A DNA stretch of 64,000 nt, taken from NCBI RefSeq assembly GCF_032452875.1, contig NC_083877.1:42333724-42397723 (forward strand). The letters are read 5' to 3'. Source of the stretch: Bos javanicus (Eukaryota > Chordata > Mammalia > Artiodactyla > Bovidae). Below the pieces are notes generated by a model, which had not been told where the DNA came from, ran no database searches, and saw only the letters and a list, made by a program, of their open reading frames with translations. Numbering within the stretch: the stretch's first letter is position 1; each line of letters opens with the position of its first letter. Made by a program: the position numbers and the translations under genes. Below, one piece after another: positions 44,350-53,577 of the stretch.

Positions 44350-46970
44350 TTCAGACTCGTCCAAGGTAAGGAGCAGCGGCTGCGCTTTGCTGGAGCAGCC
44401 ATGAAGAGATACCCCACGTCCAAGGTAAGAGAAACCCAAGTAAGACAGTAGATGTTGCAAGAGGGCATCAGAGGGCAGACACACTGAAACCATACTCACA
44501 TAAAACTAGTCAATCTAATCACACTAGGACCACAGCCTTGTCTAACTCAATGAAACTAAGCCATGCCCGTGAGGCCACCCAAGACTGGCGGGTCATGGTG
44601 GAGAGTTCTGACAGACTGTGGTCCACTAGAGAAGGGAATGGCAAGCCACTTCAGTATTCTTGCCTTGAGAACCCCATGAACAGTATGAAAAGGCAAAATG
44701 ATAGGATACTGAAAGAGGAACTCCCCAGGTCAGTAGGTGCCCAATATGCTACTGGAGATCAGTGGAGAAATAACTCCAGAAAGAATGAAGGGATGGAGCC
44801 AAAGCAAAAAGAATACCCAGCTGTGGATGTGACTGGTGATAGAAGCAAGGTCCGATGCTGTAAAGAGCAATATTGCATAGGAACCTGGAATGTCAGGTCC
44901 ATGAATCAAGGCAAATTGGAAGTGGTCAAACAAGAGATGGCAAGAGTGAATGTCGACATTCTAGGAATCAGCAAACTGAAATGGACTGGAATGGGTGAAT
45001 TTAACTCAGATGACCATTATATCTACTACTGCAGGCAGGAATCCCTCAGAAGAAATGGAGTAGCCATCATGGTCAACAAAAGAGTTCGAAATGCAGTACT
45101 TGGATGCAATCTCAAAAACGACAGAATGATCTCTGTTTGTTTCCAAGGCAAACCATTCAATATCACTGTAATCCAAGTCTATGCCCCAACCAGAAACGCT
45201 GAAGAAGCTGAAGTTGAACGGTTCTATGAAGACCTACAAGACCTTTTAGAACTAACATCCAAAAAAGATGTCCTTTTCATTATAGGGGACTGGAATGCAA
45301 AAGTAGCAAGTCAAGAAACACCTGGAGTAACAGGCAAATTTGGCCTTGGAATATGGAATGAAGCAGGGCAAAGACTAATAGAGTTTTGCCAAGAAAATGC
45401 ACTGGTCATAACAAACACCCTCTTCCAACAACACAAGAGAAGACTCTACACATGGACATCACCAGATGGTCAACACCGAAATCAGATTGATTATATTCTT
45501 TGCAGCCAAAGATGGAGAAACTCTATACAGTCAGCAAAAACAAGACCAGGAGCTGACTGTGGCTCAGATCATGAACTCCTTATTGCCAAAATCAGACTGA
45601 AATTGAAGAAAGTAGGGAAAACCACTAGACCATTCAGGTATGACCTAAATCAAATCCCTTATGATTATACAGTAGAAGTTAGAAACAGATTTAAGGGACT
45701 AGATCTGATAGATAGAGCACCTGATGAACTATGGACAAAGGTTCGTGACATTGTACAGGAGACAGGGATCAAGACCATCCCCATGGAAAAGAAATGCAAA
45801 AAAGCAAAATGGCTGTCTGGGGAGGCCTTACAAATAGCTGTGAAAAGAAGAGAAGCGAAAAGCAAAGGAGAAAAGGAAAGATATAAGCCCCTGAATGGAG
45901 AGTTTCAAAGAATAGCAAGAAGAGATAAGAAAGTCTTCTTCAGCGATCAATGCAAAGAAATAGAGGAAATAACAGAATGGGAAAGACTAGGGATCTCTTC
46001 AAGAAAATTAGAGATACCAAAGGAACATTTCATGCAAAGATGTTTTCGATAAAGGACAGAAATGGTATGGACCTAACAGAAGTAGAAGATATTAAGAAGA
46101 GGTGGCAAGAATACACAGAAGAATTGTACAAAAAAGATCTTCACGACCCAGATAATCACGATGGTGTGATCACTGACCTAGAGCCAGACATCCTGGAATG
46201 TGAAGTCAAGTGGGCCTTAGAAAGCCTCACTACGAACAAAGCTAGTGGAGGTGATAGAATTCCAGTGGAGCTATTCCAAATCCTGAAAGATGATGCTGTG
46301 AAAGTGCTGCACTCCATATGCCAGCAAATTTGGAAAACTCAGCAGTGGCCACAGGACTGGAAAAGGTCAGTTTTCATTCCAATCCCAAAGAAAGGCAATG
46401 CCAAAGAATGCTCAAACTACCCCACAATTGCACTCATCTCACATGCTAGTAAAGTAATGCTCAAAATTCTCCAAGCCAGGCTTCAGCAATACGTGAACTG
46501 TGAACTTCCAGATGTTCAAGCTGGTTTTAGAAAAGGCAGAGGAACCAGAGACCAAATTTCCAACATCCACTGGATCATCAAAAAAGCAAGAGAGTTCCAG
46601 AAAAACATCTATTTCTGCTTTATTGACTATGCCAAAGCCTTTGACTGTGTGGATCACAATAAACTCTGGAAAATTCTGAAAGAGATGGGAATACCAGACC
46701 ACCTGACCTGCCTCTTAAGAAATCTGTATGCAGGTCAGGAAGCAACAGTTAGAACTGGACATGGAACAACAGACTGATTCCAAATAGGAAAAGGAGTTCA
46801 TCAAGGCTGTATATTGTCACCCTGCTTATTTAACTTCTATGCAGAGTACATCATGAGAAACGCTGGACTGGAAGAAGCACAAGCTGTAATCAAGATTGCC
46901 GGGAGAAATATCAATAACAGTCAGACACGACTGAGCGACTGAAATGAACTGAACTGAACTGAATGAATTA
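44350..46970 (+). mobile_element. BovB LINE, copy 3, long 5' end with internal 3' deletion
   Basis: Bounded by GATATTTTAGGCA (44337-44349) and GATATTTTTGGCA (46971-46983), a 13-bp duplication with one mismatch. It includes 5' UTR sequence absent from the other copies. The endonuclease domain is largely intact, with GTWNVRSMN, IGDWNAKV, RNQIDYIL and a GSDHELL motif in a 504-codon frame from 44538 to 46052. After a frameshift the RT continues to a TGA at about 46775. The YADD-containing region is missing: sequence jumps at about 46919 to the terminal TGAAC repeat. Confidence 0.95.
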
Positions 46971-47067
46971 GATATTTTTGGCAGGGATCATGAGAACCCA
47001 AATCACTTTTAAAAGGGCCTATTTTTAAATTACTGTTACCCCTCCCCCTCCCTGCCTCGCTTGTAAA

Positions 47068-47146
47068 AGCCCATGGACAGAGGACCACGGTGGACTATAT
47101 TTCATGGGGTTGTAAAGAGTTGTACACAACTGAGTGACTGAGCACG
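47068..47146 (-). mobile_element. degenerate Bov-A fragment
   Basis: CCCATGGACAGAGGACCACG to ACACAACTGAGTGACTGAGC matches the Bov-A 3' part in reverse orientation. Confidence 0.65.
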
Positions 47147-47290
47147 TTGACCCCTGCCCCACCTTTCATTAGACCTGAAGCTCTACAAAGGCAATGGCTT
47201 GTCTGTCCTATTTCTGATTATGTAGTATCAGTATCTAGTACCTAATTACCTAGGGTCTGGTAAATATTTGGCATGTAAACTTTTAAAAAA

Positions 47291-47336
47291 TGGATAGATG
47301 GATAAATGAATGGATAGATGAATAAATGGATGGACT
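47291..47336. repeat. imperfect tetranucleotide microsatellite
   Basis: Degenerate (TGGA/TAGA/TGAA)n array, about 11 units. Confidence 0.75.
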
Positions 47337-47514
47337 GTTAAAATATTATGCTTTAAAGAAAGATACACACACACACACCCCTTAGAAAAAGATTAACCCT
47401 GAAAACTTATTGAACGTGAAAAGTTTTTTAAACAAAAAGTACAAGCATTTTAAAGAAGACAGATACTGGAATGATTCCTTTCTGACCTCACAAGTTTTTT
47501 CAGGTACAGACTGA

Positions 47515-47945
47515 CCTTCTATTTGCTTTCTATTGCTGCTGTAACAAATTACCACAAATTGAGTGGCTTAACCAACACAACTTTTTTATCTGACAGTTCT
47601 GAAAGTCAGAAGTCCCAAACAGGTCAGCAGGGCTGTAGTTTCCAGAGGCTGTTCACATTCCTTGGTTGGTGACCCTGCATGACTCCAATCTCTGCTTCCA
47701 GTTCACATCTCTCTGACTCTGATCTTCCTTCCTCCTTTATATATAATTGTAATAATCCTTGTAATTACATTGGGCCCAAAGGTATAATCCAGAATAGTCT
47801 CTCCATCTCAAAATTTTTAAGTTACTCACATGTGTGAAATATCTTACCTCATAAAATAACATAGAGGAAGTTCACTCCATGAACTCATAAAATAACATCA
47901 GGAAGTTCACTTTTTTGTGGGGCATTATCCTACCTACCACACCTC
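47515..47945 (+). mobile_element. LTR-like mammalian repeat, second copy of the 43.5-kb family
   Basis: TTGCTGCTGTAACAAATTAC, GAGTGGCTTAACCAACACAA and ATTACATTGGGCCCAAAGGT parallel the element at 43455-43800 but extend further. Probably MaLR. Confidence 0.55.
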
Positions 47946-48245
47946 AGTTCCACAAAACTGAGAAGTTCTGTCCCTAAAATGCCTAAATTTAAAAGGGGAA
48001 GCTCTAAGACAGTTCTTTCATAAAGATAAAATTACTATTACAGACCACCAAACACTTCTGACAATTTTAAAGAGTCTCTTCTTTCATACCTTATTCACTT
48101 ATTTCTTTTAAAAACGAGACAAAGATACAACACTTGCTCTACATAGCTCAGTGGAGGGCTCTGAGGCATTGCTCTAACCAATTGAGTTCCAGATCCATCC
48201 CCATATAGTGCTCGAAGTTCCCTGCACTTCAATTCCATCTCTAAG

Positions 48246-48940
48246 GTGGTTGTTCAGTTGCTAAGTACTGTCTGACTCTTTGTGATCCCATGGACTGCAG
48301 CACACAGGCTTCCCTGTCCTTCACTATCTCCAGGAGTTTCCTCAAACTCATGTCCATTGAGTTAGTGATGCCATCCAATCAACTCATCCTCTGTCGCCCC
48401 CTTCTCCTCCTGCCCTCAATCTTTCCCAGCATCAGGGTCTTTTTCAATGAGAAGGCTCTTCGCATCAAGTGGCCAAAGTACTGGAGCTTCAGCTTCAGCA
48501 TCAGTCCTTTCAAAGAATATTTGGGGTTGATTTCCTTCAGGATTGACTGGTTTGATCTCCTTGCAGTCCAAGGGACTCTCAAGAGTCTTCTCCAGCAGCA
48601 CATTTTGAAAGCTTCAGTTCTTCGGTGCTCAGCCTTCTTTATGGTTCAACCCTCACATCCATACATGACTACTTGGAAAAACCATAGCTTTGACTATATA
48701 CATCTCTGCTTTTTAATACGCTGTCTAGGTTCGCCACAGCTTTTCTTCCAAGGAGCAAGAGTCTTTTAATTTCATGGCTGCAGTCACCATCTGCAGTGAT
48801 TTTGGAGCCCAAGAAAATAAAATCTGCCACTGTTTCCTTTCCCACACCCCTCCCCCGCCCCATCTATTTGCCATGAAATGATGGGACCGGATGCCATGAT
48901 CTTCGTTTTTTAAATGTTGAATTTTAAACCATCTAAGGTT
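48246..48940 (-). mobile_element. BovB LINE, copy 4, old 3' fragment
   Basis: Matches the 3' 0.7 kb of the other BovB copies (for example the LLRVPWTARRSNQSILKEI segment) but is clearly more diverged, with frame breaks, so it belongs to an older insertion wave. Confidence 0.9.
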
Positions 48941-49706
48941 AGCTGTGGGCAATCCGAGAAGGTGAGACAGGCTGACAGCATTTTTCCACGTTGTTCCGGT
49001 TACCTTGGTTATAACAGGAACGTTTGGGTTCCTCTTATAGGTTTGCTTGTTCCCCTAAAAAGAGGGAGTATTTGGAAGGTCAGCCCTACCTGTAAACCCG
49101 CATTAAGTAAGGCTTGGCAAAAGGGCTAGATACTTCGCCAGAAACCTTTAAAAGCAAAAACCTTGATAGTCTAGTGGTGAATGAGGTGACATCCAGTGGC
49201 AGGAGGGTGGGGAGGAGAGGTCGGTTAACTAAGGGAAACGGCGATAAAAATTAGCAAACCTAACCGTCACGGGAAGAATATAGGAAATCTGGCCTCGGAG
49301 GTGCATTTTTTCCACTGACGCGGAGCAACCATTTTCTCCAATAGGTTGTGAGGAAACGAGCAACCCCTGTTGGTTTCGAGGGTGATAACAGCTTTTCGCA
49401 AAGACGTTCTGCTGATTCTCCAGTAGGGGTCAGTGATGAGGTAGGTGCAATCCCTCGAATATCCTAGTTAACCAGTGAGTTTTAACTGTAAAGGAGACAT
49501 AAAATAGGAGACAAGTGTTAAAGAGTGAGCCAGTAATAAAGGCCAGTTATATCTCGTCTGTTTTTAATGCACACATTAGTGAACTACTGAACACGTAAAA
49601 AGTATCTGGAAAAAGGTAAACGTTTGTTGTTTACACAAAATTTGAATCCGTTAGTTGTACAGAAAATTTAGGTTCCCTTAAATCAGGGCGATGATAAACA
49701 AACAAA
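48941..49706. other. sequence 3' of the distal 7SL gene, nothing recognised
   Basis: Moderate GC with scattered CpG. No repeat or exon recognised. It is unusually repeat-free for this window and may be conserved single-copy sequence. Confidence 0.45.
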
Positions 49707-50005
49707 AGAGACGGGGTCTCGCTATGTTGCCCAGGCTGGAGTACAGTGGCTATTCACAGGCGCGATCCCACTACTGATCAGCACGGGAGTTTTGACCTGC
49801 TCCGTTTCCGACCTGGGCCGGTTCACCCCTCCTTAGGCAACCTGGTGGTCCCCCGCTCCCGGGAGGTCACCATATTGATGCCGAACTTAGTGCGGACACC
49901 CGATCGGCATAGCGCACTGCAGCCCAGAACTCCTGAGCTCAAGCGATCCTCCAGCCTCAGCCTCCCGAGTAGCTGGGACTACAGGCGCGCGCCACCGCGC
50001 CCGGC
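49707..50005 (-). ncRNA. RN7SL: 7SL RNA gene, distal copy (likely active)
   Basis: A full-length 7SL RNA on the reverse strand, about 299 nt, matching the mammalian RNA as I recall it, including GCCGGGCGCGGTGGCGCGCG at the start and a TTTT terminator at the end. The RNA assembles with SRP9/14 on its Alu domain and SRP19/54/68/72 on its S domain. The upstream flank carries TGACGTCA at about -44 to -51 and a TATA-like TTCTAGTATG at about -22 to -31, the known external elements of the human 7SL gene, plus a GC box. With the internal Pol III box this is a complete promoter, so it is the better candidate for the expressed copy. Confidence 0.93.
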
Positions 50006-50026
50006 GATGAAAAACCTCGGCAGAGA

Positions 50027-50036
50027 CATACTAGAA
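50027..50036 (-). promoter_or_regulatory. TATA-like element of the distal 7SL gene
   Basis: On the reverse strand TTCTAGTATG sits at about -22 to -31, the position of the TATA-like element in vertebrate 7SL genes. Confidence 0.6.
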
Positions 50037-50048
50037 GTTGCGGTGTTG

Positions 50049-50056
50049 TGACGTCA
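50049..50056. promoter_or_regulatory. CRE/ATF site of the distal 7SL gene
   Basis: A palindromic TGACGTCA at -44 to -51 from the 7SL start. A CRE/ATF site near -50 is required for efficient human 7SL transcription (recalled). A GC box, GGGGGCGGGGC, follows at 50060-50070. Confidence 0.8.
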
Positions 50057-50137
50057 TCTGGGGGCGGGGCGAAAGCAGAAGCCCTGCCTGGCATAAGACA
50101 CGCCCGGCTCAGGGTGGGCCGGGAGGCTGAGGACATG

Positions 50138-50145
50138 TGACGTCA
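50138..50145. promoter_or_regulatory. second CRE upstream of the distal 7SL gene
   Basis: Another perfect TGACGTCA, 89 bp from the first and about 135 bp upstream of the RNA start. Its use is inferred only. Confidence 0.5.
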
Positions 50146-50252
50146 TGGGGCGGAGATATCGTCTCGCCCTGGTCTGTTTGCGAGCTTGGAACTCGCACCT
50201 TTTCTTGTTCCAGCTTCGGCTCCTGGTGTTTTGCTTGGACTACTGTATTTTC

Positions 50253-50388
50253 TGGAGAAGGAAATGGCAGCCCACTCCAGTGTTCTTGCCTGGAGAATCC
50301 CAAGGACGGCGGAGCCTGGTGGGTTGCCGTCTTTGGGGTCGCACAGAGTCGGACACGACTAAAGCGACTTAGCAGCAGCAGCAGCAAT
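50253..50388 (-). mobile_element. Bov-A monomer SINE
   Basis: Reverse-orientation single Bov-A unit ending in an (AGC)n tract. Flanked by TGTATTTTC at 50244-50252 and 50389-50397. Confidence 0.92.
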
Positions 50389-50397
50389 TGTATTTTC

Positions 50398-50824
50398 GTT
50401 TAAGAAAAGTTGGTCGGTTGGCTCTTAATGCTCATAGGTGTTGTGTTCGGACACGCAGGTAGCACAAAAGGAAATGCAGTGCTCGGTCCCTCAGCTTTCC
50501 CTTTCTTCAGCAGATCTTAAACACGTGCTGCACTCTGTGAAGAAGTTATTTACGAAGGAACCGGACCTTCTGTCCCTAAATCTACCATTGTCCACAGCAA
50601 GCATTTAGGAGGTGTCTTCGCTGTACCAAGGAATGTGATCCATAGTAGCGGGGGTTGGGGTCCGCAGAAGTGCTGGAGGCCAGCTTAACTTTCACTGTTG
50701 AAGAGAGGTGGGGGAGCCGTCCGTTCATTGCCCGTTATTGTTGGGGGAGAAAATCTAGTATTGGAGTAGACTGTGCAAGAATTAGTATTTGGCGACCTGA
50801 AGTCTTTTAGGAGCAAGACTAGGT
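50398..50824. other. unassigned sequence
   Basis: Single-copy-looking sequence between two Bov-A SINEs; no feature recognised. Confidence 0.4.
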
Positions 50825-51070
50825 TGCTGCTGCTGCTGCTAAGTCGCTTCAGTCCTGTCCGACTCTGTGCGACCCCATAGACGGCAGCCAACCAGGCTCC
50901 GCCGTCCCTGGGATTCTCCAGGCGAGAACACTGGAGTGGGTTGCCATTTCCTTCTCCAATGCATGAAAGTGAAAAGTGAAAGTGAAGTCGCTCAGTCATG
51001 TCTGACTCTTAGCGACCCCATGGACTGCAGCCTACCAGGCTCCTCCGCCCATGGGATTTTCCAGGCAGGA
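50825..51070 (+). mobile_element. Bov-A2 SINE, 3'-truncated
   Basis: Starts with (TGC)n TAAGTCGCTTCAGTC and ends early at TTTTCCAGGCAGG, lacking the last ~30 bp of the second monomer. Confidence 0.92.
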
Positions 51071-51298
51071 AGGCATAAAGAGGAAGGAGGAAAAAAGAAT
51101 TTCCAGCCATGGTAGATCTGCAGTCAGCAGACCTTTTCTGTTTTATACAATCTTTACCATCTTTTTCTCTTAAAAACTAGTCCAAATCCCCCCTCCATTT
51201 CCTCCCTTGCAACACATTATTTTGCTCCCTCTTTGTAGATAATTTAAAGGCCGTCAGAAACATCTCAACTCCTTGTTACTCCGCTCTCCTTTAAAATT

Positions 51299-51313
51299 TA
51301 TCTTTACATTTTC
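51299..51313. repeat. target-site duplication, left copy, of the U6/L1 chimera
   Basis: TATCTTTACATTTTC, matching the right copy except for one C/T difference. Confidence 0.85.
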
Positions 51314-51444
51314 TTTTATATACATATTTGAATTTATTTATTTTTGCATTTTAAAATTTATTTTTAATTGGAGGATAATTGCTTTACAGTATTGTATTAG
51401 TCTCTGCTATATATCAACATGAATCAGCCATAGATATACATATA

Positions 51445-51590
51445 GCCCTGGAGGAGGGCATGGCAACCCACTCCAATATTCTTGCCTGGTGAATCCGCAC
51501 AGACAGAGGAGCCTGGTGGGCTGCAGTCCATGGGGTCTGCATGTGTCCAAAGAGCTGGACATGGCTGAGCGACTGAGTACTGCATAGCAC
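51445..51590 (-). mobile_element. Bov-A monomer nested in the U6/L1 chimera
   Basis: Reverse Bov-A unit flanked by ATACATAT at 51436-51443 and 51591-51598. It must be younger than the chimera it interrupts. Confidence 0.88.
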
Positions 51591-52370
51591 ATACATATAT
51601 CCATCCTCTCCCTCTTGAATCTCCCTCCCACCTCCCTTTCCATCCCAGCCATCTAGGTTGTCACAGAGCACCTGATTTGAGCTCCCTACTTCATACAGCA
51701 AATTTCCACTGGCTATCTATTTTACAGATGGTAATGTATATGTTTCCATGCTACTCTCTCCTTTCATCCCACCCTCTTCTTCCCTTTCTGTGTCCACAAA
51801 TCTGTTCTCTACATCTTCATCTCGATCGCTGCCCTGCAGATAGGTTCATCAGTACCATCTTTCTAGATTCCATATATATGCATTAATATATGATATTTGT
51901 TTCTCTCTTTCTGACTTACTTCACTCTGTATAACAGGCTTTAGGTTCATCCACCTCGTTAAGACTGACTCAGATGTGTTCTTTTTTATGGATGAGTAATA
52001 TTCGATTTTATATATGTACCACAGCTTCTTTATCCTTTCATCTGTCCATGGGCATCTAGGTTGCTTTCATGTCCTAGCTATTGTAAACAGTGCTGCAAAA
52101 AACACTGGGGTACATGCGTCTCTTTCAATTATTGTTTTCTCAGGTTATATGCCCAGTAGTGGGATTGCTGGGTCATATGGTAGTTTTATTCCTAGTTTTT
52201 AAAGGAATCTCCATACTGCTCTCCATAGTGAGTCTATCAATTTACATTCCCACTAACAGTGCAAGAGGGTTCTCTTTTCTCGACATCCTTTTCAGCATTT
52301 ACTGTTGGTAGATTTTTGGTGATAGCCATTCTGATTGGTGTGAGGTGATACCTCATTGTAGTTTTAATTA

Positions 52371-52471
52371 AAAAATATGGAACACTTCACGAATTTTTGT
52401 GTCATCCTTGTGGAAGGGCCATGTTATTTGTATTGTTCCAATTTTAGTATATGTGCTGCTGAAGTGAGCAC
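52371..52471 (-). pseudogene. U6 snRNA pseudogene (5' part of the U6/L1 chimera)
   Basis: The reverse strand begins GTGCTCACTTCAGCAGCACA and ends near GTTCCATATTTTT, both U6 hallmarks, with transitions throughout and a short deletion in the central region around the U4/U6 pairing segment. No snRNA promoter (PSE/TATA) lies upstream; instead the target-site duplication abuts the first base. Not expected to be functional. Confidence 0.92.
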
Positions 52472-52486
52472 TATCTTCACATTTTC
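52472..52486. repeat. target-site duplication, right copy, of the U6/L1 chimera
   Basis: TATCTTCACATTTTC, immediately next to the first base of the U6 copy. Confidence 0.85.
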
Positions 52487-53279
52487 AAAGAAGGGCAACG
52501 CTTTGTTGTCTCTTCCTGTCAACTGCTCCTATCAAATTCTTCCATCAGTTATTTCCACACCCATCTTCGCTCCCTCTCTCCCCTCCCCTCTTATATAGAG
52601 ACTCTAAGCTTTCTTTCAAGTGTCCTTTGACCTTGCTTCTCTTTCCAAATAAAATCTGTTTTCATGGTTGCCCTTCCTGAAAGCATGTTCTACAGTTACT
52701 ACATTCACTTCCTAACATTCTGTCTTCAGACCACAGCCCACTACCCACTGAAATTATTATAAGGTTCCCGTATCTAAGCCTCCTAATTGGCAGTTCTAAG
52801 GGACTCTTTCAGACTATGTGACACAATTTATGCCCCGCTCAACCATCTGAACTATTTGTGACCACTACCTGCTCCCTGAAGGTTTCTCCCTGGTTCTTGC
52901 TGACAGCCCCTGCTGGGTCCTCTAAAGTTTTGCTGCTCTTTCTGCCCACTGTATAAATGTTATTCTTTGTAGATCCTCCTAAACCTTCTCTGTAGTTTTT
53001 TCATGCTTTTCATGACTGATCTCACCAGTTCTCAAGGTTCTTAAATCTGTAGCTCCAATGTAATGGTCTTTTCAGAGCTCTAAATCTGTATTTCAAGCTG
53101 CCTACTAGGTGTTATATTGAAATTATTCAAAACTTCAAATTCAACATGTGCAAACAAAACTGATCATCTTCTGGTCCCTTCCTCCAAACTGTTTCTAACT
53201 TCCTATATTCTCACTTTCTACCAATATATGTAGTTGGTCACTTCAGAACTCTCTGAGTCATTCTTGACCACTGTTCGAT
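52487..53279. other. unassigned sequence
   Basis: Pyrimidine-rich sequence downstream of the U6/L1 chimera; no recognised gene or repeat. Confidence 0.4.
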
Positions 53280-53520
53280 GCATTTAACACCAGGTAAAAT
53301 TTATTTTTTGTCTATCCAATAATGAGCAGTGTGCTAGGTAATGGAGATATAGTGGTGAAGAAAAGGGACACGGTGGGGAGACAGAACATAGCAAAAAAAA
53401 AAGTTACAAGTTGTGTTAAGTGCCATAAAGTAAACAAAGTGCTGAGATAAAAACAATAATGACAGGAAAAGGGGAGAGGACCTATTTTAGAGAAAGCAAT
53501 GATGTAAGCAGATCAGGGGG
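53280..53520 (+). repeat. old mammalian interspersed repeat, family uncertain
   Basis: GTGCTAGGTAATGGAGATAT and AAGTGCCATAAAGTAAACAA resemble the same old family as 8000-8345. Confidence 0.35.
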
Positions 53521-53577
53521 GAGGGGGCTGTAGGAAATCTCTGGAAAGAGAGAACCATGCATGACTTTCCTGACATA

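Larger units (their letters stand above)
51314..52471 (-). mobile_element. U6 snRNA/L1 chimeric retrocopy
   Basis: Reading the minus strand, a U6 snRNA copy (52471 to about 52371) is followed without a gap by the 3' part of a ruminant L1 (about 52369 to 51360), ending in an A-rich tail. The unit is bounded by TATCTTYACATTTTC at 51299-51313 and 52472-52486, a 15-bp duplication with one mismatch. This is the signature of L1 reverse transcriptase switching template from L1 RNA to U6 RNA during integration. A Bov-A monomer later inserted at 51445-51590. Confidence 0.9.

Noticed and set aside
52371..52471. Functional U6 snRNA gene
   Set aside because: Many substitutions, a deletion, no PSE/TATA promoter, and it is the 5' part of an L1 chimera.
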